A program made the translations under genes and the position numbers. From Balneola sp. (GTDB taxonomy: Bacteria > Bacteroidota > Rhodothermia > Balneolales > Balneolaceae), in NCBI GenBank assembly GCA_002694685.1, contig NZMW01000016.1, positions 62,001 through 126,000 on the forward strand: DNA of 64,000 nucleotides, given 5' to 3'. The notes under the pieces are model-generated. The model saw only the letters and a program-made list of their open reading frames with translations, was not told the DNA's origin and ran no database searches. Shown here piece after piece: positions 46,607 through 55,472 of this stretch (the first letter of the stretch is position 1; every line of letters begins with the position of its first letter).

Positions 46607-47602
46607 TTATTTTAGTTGGTGAAGGATTTCTTGTGCTTCGTGCCACTTTAGTCTTGGACCATATTGTGCTACGATCTTTGATCCAGCTAGGCTGGCTAAT
46701 TTGCCTGAGTTTGCAAATCCTAAACCATTCGTAATTCCATAAAGAAAAGCTCCGGCAAACATATCGCCTGCTCCATTGGTATCTACTGCTTTCACGTCGT
46801 AAGGCTCGATGTCAATGAAGGTGTCTCCATCATAAATCATTGCACCATTTTTGCCTTGGGTAATGACAAAGCGCTTAGCTTCCTGCTTCAACATCTCGCG
46901 TGCTTCTATCAAATCATCTTTCCCTGTAAAAGCTTTGGCTTCTTCTTCATTACAGAAAAGCAGATCTACAGATGCACCAATTACATCTTTAAACTGAGAC
47001 TTAAATGCACCTACAATAGATGGATCTGAAAGTGTCAGAGCCGTTTTCACATCATTTTCTTCTGCGATATTCTTGGCTTCTTTCATCGCCTCAAGCCCAG
47101 GTTCTGAAGCCACCAGATATCCTTCCAGATAGACATATTCGGAATCTTTAATTGCCCGCTCATCCACTTCGCTAGTTGACAAACCGGATGAAATCCCCAA
47201 ATAAGTATTCATCGTGCGATCGGCATCATCAGTAATCATTACCAGACATTTTCCAGTCACGCCTGCCTCACGTTCTTGCCTGTCAAAATTTGTTGGGATA
47301 CCGGCATCTTCCATATCCTTTAAATAGAAATCACCGAACTCGTCGGCTGCTACTTTACAAGAATAGAAGGCTTTTCCACCAAACTGACTTACTGCGATCA
47401 CTGTATTGGCTGCCGAACCGCCTGACTTTTTCTCTGTTTTATGATGCTCAATTGCACCGATAAGGCGATGCTGGGTGTCTTCATCGACCAGTGTCATCAG
47501 TCCTTTTTTAACTTCATGTTCTTTAAGAAATTCCGGACTGACTTTAAATTCTAAATCTACAAGGGCATTACCAATGCCATATACGTTGTGCTTTTTACTC
47601 AT
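46607..47602 (-). CDS. PfkB-family kinase, adenosine kinase-like
   Basis: A 331-residue carbohydrate kinase of the PfkB/ribokinase family, closest in style to adenosine kinase. The N-terminal GIGNALVDLEFKV, KSGGSAANTVIAVSQFGG (substrate loop), and the signature DTNGAGDMFAGAFLYG with the catalytic Asp are present. Adenosine kinase phosphorylates adenosine to AMP, but sugar or nucleoside kinase activity on another substrate is possible. It is the first gene of the seven-gene minus-strand run (46.6-40.5 kb). A 130-base gap separates it from the divergent NUDIX gene. Confidence 0.88.
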   Translation of the reverse strand: MSKKHNVYGIGNALVDLEFKVSPEFLKEHEVKKGLMTLVDEDTQHRLIGAIEHHKTEKKSGGSAANTVIAVSQFGGKAFYSCKVAADEFGDFYLKDMEDAGIPTNFDRQEREAGVTGKCLVMITDDADRTMNTYLGISSGLSTSEVDERAIKDSEYVYLEGYLVASEPGLEAMKEAKNIAEENDVKTALTLSDPSIVGAFKSQFKDVIGASVDLLFCNEEEAKAFTGKDDLIEAREMLKQEAKRFVITQGKNGAMIYDGDTFIDIEPYDVKAVDTNGAGDMFAGAFLYGITNGLGFANSGKLASLAGSKIVAQYGPRLKWHEAQEILHQLK

Positions 47603-47735
47603 GAATGATATTTGTGACTCAAAACAGATTAATAGTAAATTTTCAGAACCTTAAAAGTACGGACATGTGTTCAGCTTTGAAAACGCTTTGAAATGCAATC
47701 CTACTCTTTTATGTTGTTTCCTCAAAATAAAACAC

Positions 47736-48383
47736 ATGACTTCATTTTATAATTTTCTTAACCATCGGTTATCGAAAGATCTTCCCGGAAGGGTAGCCCA
47801 AAAAATCATGGCTCCCTATCCTTTAAATGGGAAGCCTAACCGAACTCACTACGAACCCGCTCATGATGATTTTCGAAACAGCAGCGTACTCGTTCCTTTT
47901 ATTGAGTGGAATGGTGAATTGGAGATTATTCTCACCCTCAGAACCCAGTCAATAAATCATGGCGGACAATTAAGTTTCCCGGGTGGTGGAAAAGAAGGTG
48001 ACGAAACAATTGAAGAAACAGCCTTACGTGAAGCCCAGGAAGAAATTGGCTTAGATAGAGAAAGTGCTGAGATTGTAGGGAAACTCACTCCTCTTTATGT
48101 TGGTCATTCTGATAACATGGTAACCCCGGTGATTGCCTTCATTCGAAAAGAGCAAGAATTCACTCCTAATCCGAACGAGGTGGACGAAATTATATCAGTT
48201 CCCATTTCTGATTTAGTCACCGAACAAAAGCTTATCGAAGATGAGTGGGATTTAAGAGGCACTCCATACAACGTTCCCTTCTGGAATATCCATCGGGTTC
48301 CACTTTGGGGTGCCACTGCCATGATGATGAGTGAGCTGGTTGAATTGTATAAAGAATATGTTTCTAAACACAACAATTCCTAA
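47736..48383 (+). CDS. NUDIX hydrolase, CoA pyrophosphatase type
   Basis: A 215-residue NUDIX hydrolase. The NUDIX box is complete: GGKEGDETIEETALREAQEE followed by IGL. Just before it is the NuCoA motif for coenzyme A pyrophosphatases, read here as ILTLRTQSINHGGQLSFPGG, so it should split CoA or acyl-CoA derivatives into 4-prime-phosphopantetheine and 3-prime,5-prime-ADP. I chose the ATG at 47736; an in-frame GTG at 47667 would add a cysteine-rich tail not seen in the family. A heptamer repeat tract starts immediately after the stop. Confidence 0.9.
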   Translation: MTSFYNFLNHRLSKDLPGRVAQKIMAPYPLNGKPNRTHYEPAHDDFRNSSVLVPFIEWNGELEIILTLRTQSINHGGQLSFPGGGKEGDETIEETALREAQEEIGLDRESAEIVGKLTPLYVGHSDNMVTPVIAFIRKEQEFTPNPNEVDEIISVPISDLVTEQKLIEDEWDLRGTPYNVPFWNIHRVPLWGATAMMMSELVELYKEYVSKHNNS

Positions 48384-48431
48384 TTGGTCATTGGTCATTG
48401 GTCATTGGTCATTGGTCATTGGTCATTGGTC
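48383..48431 (+). repeat. Seven-copy heptamer tandem repeat ATTGGTC
   Basis: Seven perfect copies of ATTGGTC run from 48383 to 48431 and end with a partial ATT. The first base overlaps the last base of the NUDIX stop codon. It lies about 70 bases before the next gene. A perfect short repeat like this is prone to slippage. Confidence 0.97.
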
Positions 48432-48499
48432 ATTAAGATTCCCACTTTGTAGTAATTAGCTAATCACTATCTTTTAGCCCAACAAAAATATTTTATAAC

Positions 48500-49429
48500 A
48501 TGTCGCTGTTACTTATAGCAAAAAACCGGGACTTCACTTCTCTCAAAGAAGCATTATTAGAAAAAGATCCAAACCTGGATGTGGAAATTTGGCCTCGTGT
48601 CCAAAATAAGGAACGAGTACAATTTGCCGTTTGCTGGCAGCATCCAAAGCACGTTTTGGACAGCTACCCAAACTTAAAAGCCGTTTCCTCATTAGGTGCT
48701 GGGTTGAATCATTTACTTGATGATGAAGATCTTCCCGAATCGACGAGAATTTGCCGTTTAGTAACTACTTCTCTCAAAGATCAGATGGCTGAATATATAC
48801 TCAATGCCATTACTAATTATCGGCTGCATATTCCAAAATATATCAGCCAAAAACAGACAGGTAAATGGGCCCAACACAGCGCTATACCAAAAAGCAGCTC
48901 CTCTGTTGGGATTATGGGGATGGGCGAGATGGGGCAAGCTGTTGCCCAAGAGCTAGTGCGTCAAGGTTATCTTGTCAATAGCTGGTCTCGTTCGCAAAAA
49001 GATCTGGATGGTATTAATTCCTTCTCGGGACAAGATGGACTGAGTTCTTTTCTGGAGCATTCAAAGATATTAGTCAATTTACTACCACTGACTAATGAAA
49101 CCGATGGCATTCTTGATCTTGAGCTTTTTAAAAAACTGCAAAAACCTGGTTTCCTAATCAACGTTGGGCGTGGGAGTCATCTGGTGGAAGAAGATCTGAT
49201 TTATGCGTTAGATACCGGGCAGCTTGATGGAGCATACTTGGATGTCTTCAACACAGAACCACTTCCTGAGAATCATCCCTTCTGGAATCGTCAGAATATT
49301 ATGATTACTCCTCATATTGCTGCTATAACTCCCGCAAAAGAAGCAGCTGATGTTATTGTAGAAAACTACAAGCGGGCACTTTCGGGTATGGATCTTATGT
49401 TTGAGGTAGAGCGAGAGAGAGGGTATTGA
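48500..49429 (+). CDS. D-2-hydroxyacid dehydrogenase, GhrA type
   Basis: A 309-residue NAD(P)-dependent D-isomer 2-hydroxyacid dehydrogenase of the GhrA (glyoxylate/hydroxypyruvate reductase A) type. The Rossmann domain has GIMGMGEMGQAVAQELVRQG; the substrate Arg is in INVGRGSHLVEEDL; catalytic Glu follows in the FNTEPLPENHPFW segment; and catalytic His is in MITPHIAAIT. Cofactor preference looks NADP-like because SWSRS follows the glycine loop strand, as in GhrA, but this is inference. It is probably transcribed on its own, behind the heptamer repeat. Confidence 0.9.
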   Translation: MSLLLIAKNRDFTSLKEALLEKDPNLDVEIWPRVQNKERVQFAVCWQHPKHVLDSYPNLKAVSSLGAGLNHLLDDEDLPESTRICRLVTTSLKDQMAEYILNAITNYRLHIPKYISQKQTGKWAQHSAIPKSSSSVGIMGMGEMGQAVAQELVRQGYLVNSWSRSQKDLDGINSFSGQDGLSSFLEHSKILVNLLPLTNETDGILDLELFKKLQKPGFLINVGRGSHLVEEDLIYALDTGQLDGAYLDVFNTEPLPENHPFWNRQNIMITPHIAAITPAKEAADVIVENYKRALSGMDLMFEVERERGY

Positions 49430-49455
49430 TTGAAGCTGTCAGCTCTGTTCACTCT

Positions 49456-49545
49456 GTCATTCCTGCGAAGGCAGGAATCTAATTATTAAAAATAGATCAA
49501 GACTTAAAAACAAACCCAGATCTCGGGAATTCGCCGCGAGATGAC
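49456..49545. mobile_element. MITE-like element with paired hairpins
   Basis: A 90-base unit starts GTCAT (49456-49460) and ends ATGAC (49541-49545). Its left hairpin is ATTCCTGC-GAAG-GCAGGAAT (49459-49478, eight perfect pairs), and its right hairpin pairs ATCTCG with CGAGAT (49519-49543). Paired hairpins inside short terminal repeats resemble the non-autonomous palindromic elements known from many bacteria. Confidence 0.6.
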
Positions 49546-49552
49546 TATTCAA

Positions 49553-49945
49553 TTAGTTAAGCAACCGAAGTAGCTGATACCCTATCCAAACGAAAACCAA
49601 CCCCAGTGTAATCTGAAGTCCCATGTTCAGAAAGCTCATCAACAATTTTCCGTTTTCCCAAAGCAGAAAAGTTTCATGAGAGAAGGTTGAAAAGGTGGTA
49701 AAACCGCCCAGAACTCCTACAAAAATGAAAAGCCGGAATTCGGGATGTGCCCAGGATTTCAACTCAAATAATCCTGCTAAAAATCCTATTAACAGACACC
49801 CCAGCATATTTACAATAACGGTGCCATAAGGAAATTCACTATCGGGAAATTTAGACTGTGCAAAAAGGGAAAGTAAATAGCGGCCTGAAGCTCCAATGAA
49901 ACCACCGGAACCGACCGCTATAATTTTCAGCCAGTCAACATTCAT
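49553..49945 (-). CDS. crcB: Fluoride ion channel CrcB/Fluc
   Basis: A 130-residue four-helix membrane protein of the Fluc (CrcB) family, which works as a dual-topology dimer to let fluoride out of the cell. Motifs: GSGGFIGASGRYLLS near the N-terminus, GTVIVNMLGCLLIGFLAG in helix 2 (with the pore Asn) and GVLGGFTTFSTFSHET in helix 3 (phenylalanine track and central Na site). It starts two bases after the ilvE stop, so the two are co-transcribed. No fluoride riboswitch is visible, because the gene has no separate leader. Confidence 0.93.
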   Translation of the reverse strand: MNVDWLKIIAVGSGGFIGASGRYLLSLFAQSKFPDSEFPYGTVIVNMLGCLLIGFLAGLFELKSWAHPEFRLFIFVGVLGGFTTFSTFSHETFLLWENGKLLMSFLNMGLQITLGLVFVWIGYQLLRLLN

Positions 49946-49947
49946 GC

Positions 49948-51039
49948 TTAAATGGTTACCGGATGGATCCAGCCAAACTTATCCTCTGCCCGACCATACT
50001 GTATGTCGGTAATTTTGTCGAAGCATTTCTGAGCAAATTCGCCGGGCTTTTCACGGTCAAGCTCTATGGTTTTACCTTTATGGTCAATCAAACCCACCGG
50101 AGAAACTACAGCAGCAGTTCCTGAACCGAAGATTTCTTTGAGTGATCCATCTTCATAAGCCTTAAACACTTCATCAATCGTTATGCGGCGTTCTTCAACA
50201 TTCAATCCCCACTCTTTGGCAAGAGCTACAACTGAACGGCGAGTTACACCCGGGAGAATCGAACCCGTCAAAGCTGGCGTAATCAGGGTATCGCCAATAA
50301 GAAAGTGAATATTCATGGTACCCACTTCTTCAATATATTTGTGCTCTTTGGCGTCTAACCAAAGCACCTGAGTGTATCCTTTTTCTTTGGCTTTTTGGGC
50401 CGGCAGAAAGCTTCCTGCATAATTACCAGCCGCTTTCGCTTCACCTGTGCCGCCTTTAACAGCTCGGACGTAGTTTTCCGTAGTTGTCAGGGAAACAGGG
50501 TTAAAACCTTCTGCATAATAGGCACCAACCGGAGAAGTAATAATCTGATACGTGAATTTATCAGATGACCGGGCAGCTAATAGATCGTCCGAAGCAAAAA
50601 TAAATGGACGGATATATAACGCTGTACCTGATTTTTTTGGAATCCATTGGCTATCCATCTTAATCAGGGTTTCAAGTGCCTCAATAAATGTTTCGTAATC
50701 CGTTTCTGGAATACACATTCGGCGACAAGAATTATTGAACCGCTCAAAATGGGTTTCAGGGCGAAAAATGTGGACCGTATTTTCATCCACATAAAATGCT
50801 TTCATCCCTTCAAATACAGCCTGACCATAATGAAACACATTCATGGCTGGCGTAACCTCGAAGGCCCCATAGGGTTTGACAACAGGTTTTTTCCATTCTC
50901 CATCCACATAATCCATTTCGAACATGTGGTCAGAGAACTTTCGGCCAAAAATCAGGTTATCGAAATCAACCTCGTTTATTCGGCTCTCATTAACTGGTTT
51001 TACAGTAATATTGGTGCTTGAAATTATGTCGTTCATCAT
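49948..51039 (-). CDS. ilvE: Branched-chain amino acid aminotransferase
   Basis: Fold-type IV branched-chain aminotransferase (BCAT), 363 residues, the last step of valine, leucine and isoleucine synthesis. Landmarks: FHYGQAVFEGMKAF, HFERFNNSCRRM, YIRPFIFASDD, the Schiff-base K202 in GEAKAAGNYAGS, and EVGTMNIHF and GSILPGVTRRS near the cofactor phosphate. The length and the C-terminal FGWIHPVTI are standard for the class. It comes 68 bases after PEP carboxylase on the same strand and is followed by crcB two bases later. Confidence 0.96.
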   Translation of the reverse strand: MMNDIISSTNITVKPVNESRINEVDFDNLIFGRKFSDHMFEMDYVDGEWKKPVVKPYGAFEVTPAMNVFHYGQAVFEGMKAFYVDENTVHIFRPETHFERFNNSCRRMCIPETDYETFIEALETLIKMDSQWIPKKSGTALYIRPFIFASDDLLAARSSDKFTYQIITSPVGAYYAEGFNPVSLTTTENYVRAVKGGTGEAKAAGNYAGSFLPAQKAKEKGYTQVLWLDAKEHKYIEEVGTMNIHFLIGDTLITPALTGSILPGVTRRSVVALAKEWGLNVEERRITIDEVFKAYEDGSLKEIFGSGTAAVVSPVGLIDHKGKTIELDREKPGEFAQKCFDKITDIQYGRAEDKFGWIHPVTI

Positions 51040-51107
51040 ACTCCTAAAATAACACGTTTCGGGTTAAATAACAGGCGAGGTAACGTTAATTAATAATTCA
51101 AAAACGC

Positions 51108-53909
51108 TTACCCGGTGCTCTGCATAGCAGCCGCAATTCCATTAATATTGAGGAATAAAACTTCGGTTAAATCCTCTTTTTGCTCCTTCTCGTCTGCTTT
51201 TTTCCATCGCTTTAGCAATTCCGCCTGAATAATATTCATTGGATATGTGAACGGGTTTCGGAATAAGATTGAATTCTGAATCACTTTGTTGTGGTCCAGA
51301 ATATGATCATACCCTGTAATCGATGTAATCCAATTTTCCGCTTCTTCGAAATTTTCAATTAACTGTGTATGGAATTTTGATGGTTCGTTATTGTAGAGAT
51401 CCGAAGTTGGCAGATGTGTCCTAGCCATTTCACGCTGAGAGTTATTCAACACTGTTCGGAAAAACGTCCATTCTTTGTTCCATTTTTTCAGAATTTCCAA
51501 TGTCTTGTCATTCTGCTTTGAGGCTTCCTTCAAACCTTCCCCAATTCCATACCAGCCCGGTGTATTATATCGAACTTGTGTCCATGCAAATACCCATGGA
51601 ATAGCTCGCAAAGAGTCGAAAGTCATTGAATCTGACGACCCCCGCGAAACCGGCCGTGAAGCAATTGGAAGCTTACCAATATGCTCGATAGGAGTGATTC
51701 CTGAATACCAGTCCCAGAATTCCGGATCATCAATAAGATCACGGTATGCTTTCATAGAAACGTCGGCAAGCGTATTAATGACTTCACGCTCTTCTTCTTT
51801 GCCGTGTAGATATCCAGCTGACTCCGAGTACTGCGCCATCGTCACTTTCGCCATTGCGTTCACAATCTGCTCAAGGTGACGGTGAGTAATGGATGGCAAC
51901 ATGTATCGGAATGAAATAACTTCTCCCTGCTCGGTAAATCTAATTCTTCCGTTATTGGCAACCGCAGGCATTGCTATAATCGCTTGATTAGACTGCCCTC
52001 CTCCACGGCCAACCGTTCCACCACGCCCATGGAATAACCGGAAATCAACTTCATATTTTCTACAAACGGTACCGAGTTCATACTGTGCTTTGTCCAGTGC
52101 CCAATTGGCCATCCAGTATCCGCCATCTTTATTACTGTCGGAATAGCCCAGCATAATTTCCTGAAAGTTATCCCGTGATTTTAGATGCTTGGAAAACAGA
52201 TCGTGCTCGTACATCTGCCCCATCAAGTCAGCACTGTTCTCTAAATCTTCAATGGTTTCAAAAAGTGGCACTACATCAAGCGCGCTTTCTACTTTATCAC
52301 CGGAATAGCTCCAGAGCCCGACTTCTTTAGCAATCAGCATCACTTCCATCATATCGCTAATGCCGTGTGTCATACTGATGATATAGCTCCCAAAGATTTC
52401 AGGATTCAAAGTCAGCATATCGCTGATTTCTTCGAAAACCGTCATAACTCGACTTGCTACTTCAGAACGAGCGCTTTTCGCCGGACTCAGCGGACGAGGA
52501 TTTGAAAGCTCCTGAACCAGGACCTCAATCTTATCATCTTCACTTAGTTCACCATAATTATCTATTACTTTTGCCTGAGATAACAATTCCGATACCGTTT
52601 CCTCATGCAACCCACTATGCTGCCTGATATCCAGTCCACTGAGGTGAAACCCAAAAGTTCTGGCTCGGATAATCATATCCTGCAGCTTTCCTTGCTCTGA
52701 AAGCCCCGGAAGGCCGTTTTCCGCTAAGCTTTCTTTGATCAACTCAAGATCAGCAATAAACTCTTCAGCAGTGTACTTCTTAGATTTCTCCAGAATATCT
52801 TTTTTATCACCAGATAGAGCATCCAGCAGATATTCGATCTTTTTCATCACATGAACCACTTTCCGGCGATAAGGTTCTCTGCGATATCTTCGGTCGATAC
52901 GTTCCGAGATCGGAAAATCTTTTTCATCCTCTTTAATGGAATTCACCAGCGCTTCTGAAACGGAAGACTGATTGTCGGATACACTCAGATATCTTCTTAA
53001 CTCATTCAAATCTTTTCGATACATACTCAACACCGTTTTCCGCTGTTGAATCACAGTCTCCCAGGTTACGCTTGACGTCACGTTTGGATTTCCATCGCGA
53101 TCACTACCAATCCACGAACGGTATTTCAGTACAATCGGAATTTCCGGCCGCTTGTTGTAATAGGTATCAAAAGCCTGGCGGATGTCGCGATATAGGACAG
53201 GAATAGAATCCCAGATGGAATGGGTAAAATAGAACAAGCCGTTTTCCACTTCATCTTCTACCGACAACCGCTCTGCACGAACTTCATCAGTAAGTAAAAG
53301 CAGGTTCAGTTGATTCAGGATTTCTCGGCGTAAGTCAATTTTTTCATCTGGGGTGATGTCGCTGTCACCCAGTCTGGAAACCATAGAAGCCAGTTCCTGC
53401 TGCTTCAACAACACGCTTCTTCGGCGAGCTTCCGTTGGGTGTGCGGTAATGGTGGGCTGAATATCCATTTGGTGAAATGTATCCAGCGCTTCTTCAAAGC
53501 TATACCCTTGCTCCTTCATCCGGTATACAGATTCCGCGATACTTTCTTTTCGTGGTGATTCCGGAGTTTCCTCAAATTCACGACTTCTGTTGACCCTGCT
53601 TATTTCATACTGTTCCAGAGAATTCACCAAATGAAAAAAGGTCGTGTACATCCGGAGAATTTCTTTAATCTCTTCAAGTGATGCATCACCCATTTCTTTC
53701 TGGAGAGATTTAAGTGCGTCTTCATCTCCTTCATCCAGAGCCTTGGCACTTTCTATGGGAAGCTTACCCAGTTTTTTAACGAACTCTTTGCCGTGCTTTT
53801 CTTCGGCAAGTTCCTCCAGGATTTCCGTAAGATTAATAACTCTTTTCGAAAGGCTTTGACTGATCCCGCTACTTTCAGCGAGATTGCTTACTGTTTCTTT
53901 CCAGTGCAT
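51108..53909 (-). CDS. ppc: Phosphoenolpyruvate carboxylase
   Basis: PEP carboxylase, 933 residues (E. coli 883), fixing bicarbonate onto PEP to give oxaloacetate. Catalytic segments are present: TAHPTEARRRSVL (His), LGYSDSNKDGGYW, FHGRGGTVGRGGG and IPWVFAWTQVRYNTPGWYG. The feedback site differs from E. coli: the Lys773 region reads NNSQREMARTHL (Arg there), and the C-terminus is MQSTG, so the aspartate-binding Asn881 is Ser. The Arg of LFRNPFTYP (Arg832 equivalent) is kept. Loss of aspartate inhibition is therefore possible. It forms a minus-strand group with ilvE and crcB. Confidence 0.95.
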   Translation of the reverse strand: MHWKETVSNLAESSGISQSLSKRVINLTEILEELAEEKHGKEFVKKLGKLPIESAKALDEGDEDALKSLQKEMGDASLEEIKEILRMYTTFFHLVNSLEQYEISRVNRSREFEETPESPRKESIAESVYRMKEQGYSFEEALDTFHQMDIQPTITAHPTEARRRSVLLKQQELASMVSRLGDSDITPDEKIDLRREILNQLNLLLLTDEVRAERLSVEDEVENGLFYFTHSIWDSIPVLYRDIRQAFDTYYNKRPEIPIVLKYRSWIGSDRDGNPNVTSSVTWETVIQQRKTVLSMYRKDLNELRRYLSVSDNQSSVSEALVNSIKEDEKDFPISERIDRRYRREPYRRKVVHVMKKIEYLLDALSGDKKDILEKSKKYTAEEFIADLELIKESLAENGLPGLSEQGKLQDMIIRARTFGFHLSGLDIRQHSGLHEETVSELLSQAKVIDNYGELSEDDKIEVLVQELSNPRPLSPAKSARSEVASRVMTVFEEISDMLTLNPEIFGSYIISMTHGISDMMEVMLIAKEVGLWSYSGDKVESALDVVPLFETIEDLENSADLMGQMYEHDLFSKHLKSRDNFQEIMLGYSDSNKDGGYWMANWALDKAQYELGTVCRKYEVDFRLFHGRGGTVGRGGGQSNQAIIAMPAVANNGRIRFTEQGEVISFRYMLPSITHRHLEQIVNAMAKVTMAQYSESAGYLHGKEEEREVINTLADVSMKAYRDLIDDPEFWDWYSGITPIEHIGKLPIASRPVSRGSSDSMTFDSLRAIPWVFAWTQVRYNTPGWYGIGEGLKEASKQNDKTLEILKKWNKEWTFFRTVLNNSQREMARTHLPTSDLYNNEPSKFHTQLIENFEEAENWITSITGYDHILDHNKVIQNSILFRNPFTYPMNIIQAELLKRWKKADEKEQKEDLTEVLFLNINGIAAAMQSTG

Positions 53910-54019
53910 GAATATTTTTTGTTTGAAATGAGTGTGTGAGTGATTAAATAGTTAAGGTAGAAATAAATAAAATCTTTTTTAATTTCTAAAAACTTAACCG
54001 AACACTAAATATACATCGA

Positions 54020-54598
54020 ATGAGTGTAAAACGCTGTGATTGGGTAGAAGACCAATTTGATGACTACATACAATACCATGATAACGAATGGGGCGTTCCG
54101 ATTCATGACGACCAAACTCATTTTGAATTCCTGATTTTGGAAGGTGCTCAAGCTGGGTTAAGCTGGTCTACCATCCTAAAAAGACGGGATGGCTACCGCA
54201 AAGCTTTTGCTGATTTTGATCCCGAGAAAGTAGCAACCTTTAGCGAGGACAAAATTCAGGAACTACTTCAGTTTGAAGGCATAATCCGGAATAAACTGAA
54301 AGTTCGTTCGGCCGTAACCAACGCTCAGTTATTTCTGGACATTCAAAAGGAATTTGGAAGCTTCGATAATTATATATGGGAATTTGTTGGAGGTGAAACC
54401 ATCGTGAATCATTGGAAAAGTATGAAAGAAGTCCCTGCAACAACTAAAGAATCAGATGCTCTTGCCAAGGATTTAAAGAAACGCGGATTTAAGTTTACAG
54501 GAAGTACCATCATGTATGCCCATATGCAAGCGTGTGGTTTGGTGATGGATCATACCACTGATTGTTTTAGGTATGATGAGCTCTCAGATTACTCCTGA
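54020..54598 (+). CDS. tag: DNA-3-methyladenine glycosylase I
   Basis: Tag-type base-excision glycosylase of 192 residues that removes 3-methyladenine from alkylated DNA. The zinc ligands line up with E. coli Tag: Cys in KRCDWV (residue 5), His in YIQYHDNEWG, and the C-terminal MDHTTDCF with His and Cys. The catalytic/base-pocket stretch AQAGLSWSTILKRRDGYR and the HhH region GIIRNKLKVRSAVTNA are present. It converges on the lipoprotein gene with a ten-base overlap at their stop ends. Confidence 0.95.
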   Translation: MSVKRCDWVEDQFDDYIQYHDNEWGVPIHDDQTHFEFLILEGAQAGLSWSTILKRRDGYRKAFADFDPEKVATFSEDKIQELLQFEGIIRNKLKVRSAVTNAQLFLDIQKEFGSFDNYIWEFVGGETIVNHWKSMKEVPATTKESDALAKDLKKRGFKFTGSTIMYAHMQACGLVMDHTTDCFRYDELSDYS

Positions 54599-55344
54599 AC
54601 AATTCTCGATACGTCTCCTTCACCAACAAGTATATCTAAATCATAAGAGTATTTACCTGGTTGTAACTCTTCTTCACCCTCGTAATCAAATGGTGATATA
54701 CGTAATGTATCGTCTTCGGTAACTATCTCAGCATAGGCATACCTGTAAGCGGCAGCAACATTCACAAATTCTGAACTAGCACCGCTAGCAACTGCGCCGT
54801 AATTTACTTCTCGATAACTAAAGGCAGCATCAGATGGAAACAAAACCTTCACATCCTTAAAATTTTGATTGCTCTTATTTCTGATATTTATCGAAACACT
54901 ATCATTACTCGTATCTGATTCGTAAGTGTATAGTGAAAGGTCCAAAAATTCAGTCGGCTCTAGTGCAAGTATTAATATATATCTGCCTGTTTCGATTCTT
55001 GATATACGGTCATAGTCAATCCATGTACAGTAATTAGCTAAACTGAGTTTTTGAGGTAAAGTTGCTGTTTCAACATTTGTAAAGGTACAATATGAACCAC
55101 TTAGGGAGTCAGTAGGAATTATATGAGATTCTGAGTATTCACCTCTCGTTAAATTCCGAAAGTTTAACTCCATATCATTATTTGCTCCGAAAGAGAAAGA
55201 AACTTTTGCTTCGACTATATCATAACCTGTCAAGTTTAAAATCCTAAACTCCGTTATATCTACCGCGCTTTGATCATTTGGATTGCATGACGCAACAGTC
55301 ATACAAAAAAGAGCAAAAATGAAAAATCGAATTTTATTAGACAT
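54589..55344 (-). CDS. Lipoprotein of unknown function with two similar domains
   Basis: A 251-residue lipoprotein (lipobox VASC, C20 from the ATG at 55344; an in-frame ATG at 55356 adds four residues). I do not recognise the family. The mature protein seems to have two related halves of about 110 residues: ITEFRILNLTGYDIVEAKVSF... and SVSINIRNKSNQNFKDVKVLF..., each followed by a Tyr/Ser-rich beta region and a final segment ending in a GRYILIL or GKYSYDLDI strand. That suggests duplicated beta-sandwich domains. It is convergent with the tag gene and 60 bases from the terminator of the sulfur operon. Confidence 0.65.
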   Translation of the reverse strand: MSNKIRFFIFALFCMTVASCNPNDQSAVDITEFRILNLTGYDIVEAKVSFSFGANNDMELNFRNLTRGEYSESHIIPTDSLSGSYCTFTNVETATLPQKLSLANYCTWIDYDRISRIETGRYILILALEPTEFLDLSLYTYESDTSNDSVSINIRNKSNQNFKDVKVLFPSDAAFSYREVNYGAVASGASSEFVNVAAAYRYAYAEIVTEDDTLRISPFDYEGEEELQPGKYSYDLDILVGEGDVSRIVQE

Positions 55345-55403
55345 AGTCTCAAGCACATGTATAATTTTCGAAGCAAACTATCATATAAACAAATAGCTAT
55401 CAA

Positions 55404-55440
55404 TAAAAAACCTTCAAAGACTCTGCATCTTTGAAGGTTT
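55404..55440 (-). terminator. Rho-independent terminator of the sulfur/RND operon
   Basis: AAACCTTCAAAGA (55408-55420), loop CTCTGCA, TCTTTGAAGGTTT (55428-55440): 13 perfect pairs. On the minus strand it is followed by TTTTATTG. It lies 30 bases beyond the stop of the last operon gene. Confidence 0.9.
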
Positions 55441-55472
55441 GAATTAGTCATCTAATAAAGAGTGGGAAAGAA

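Noticed and set aside
48383-48431. CRISPR-like array
   Set aside because: The repeats are seven bases long with no spacers, so this is a simple tandem repeat.
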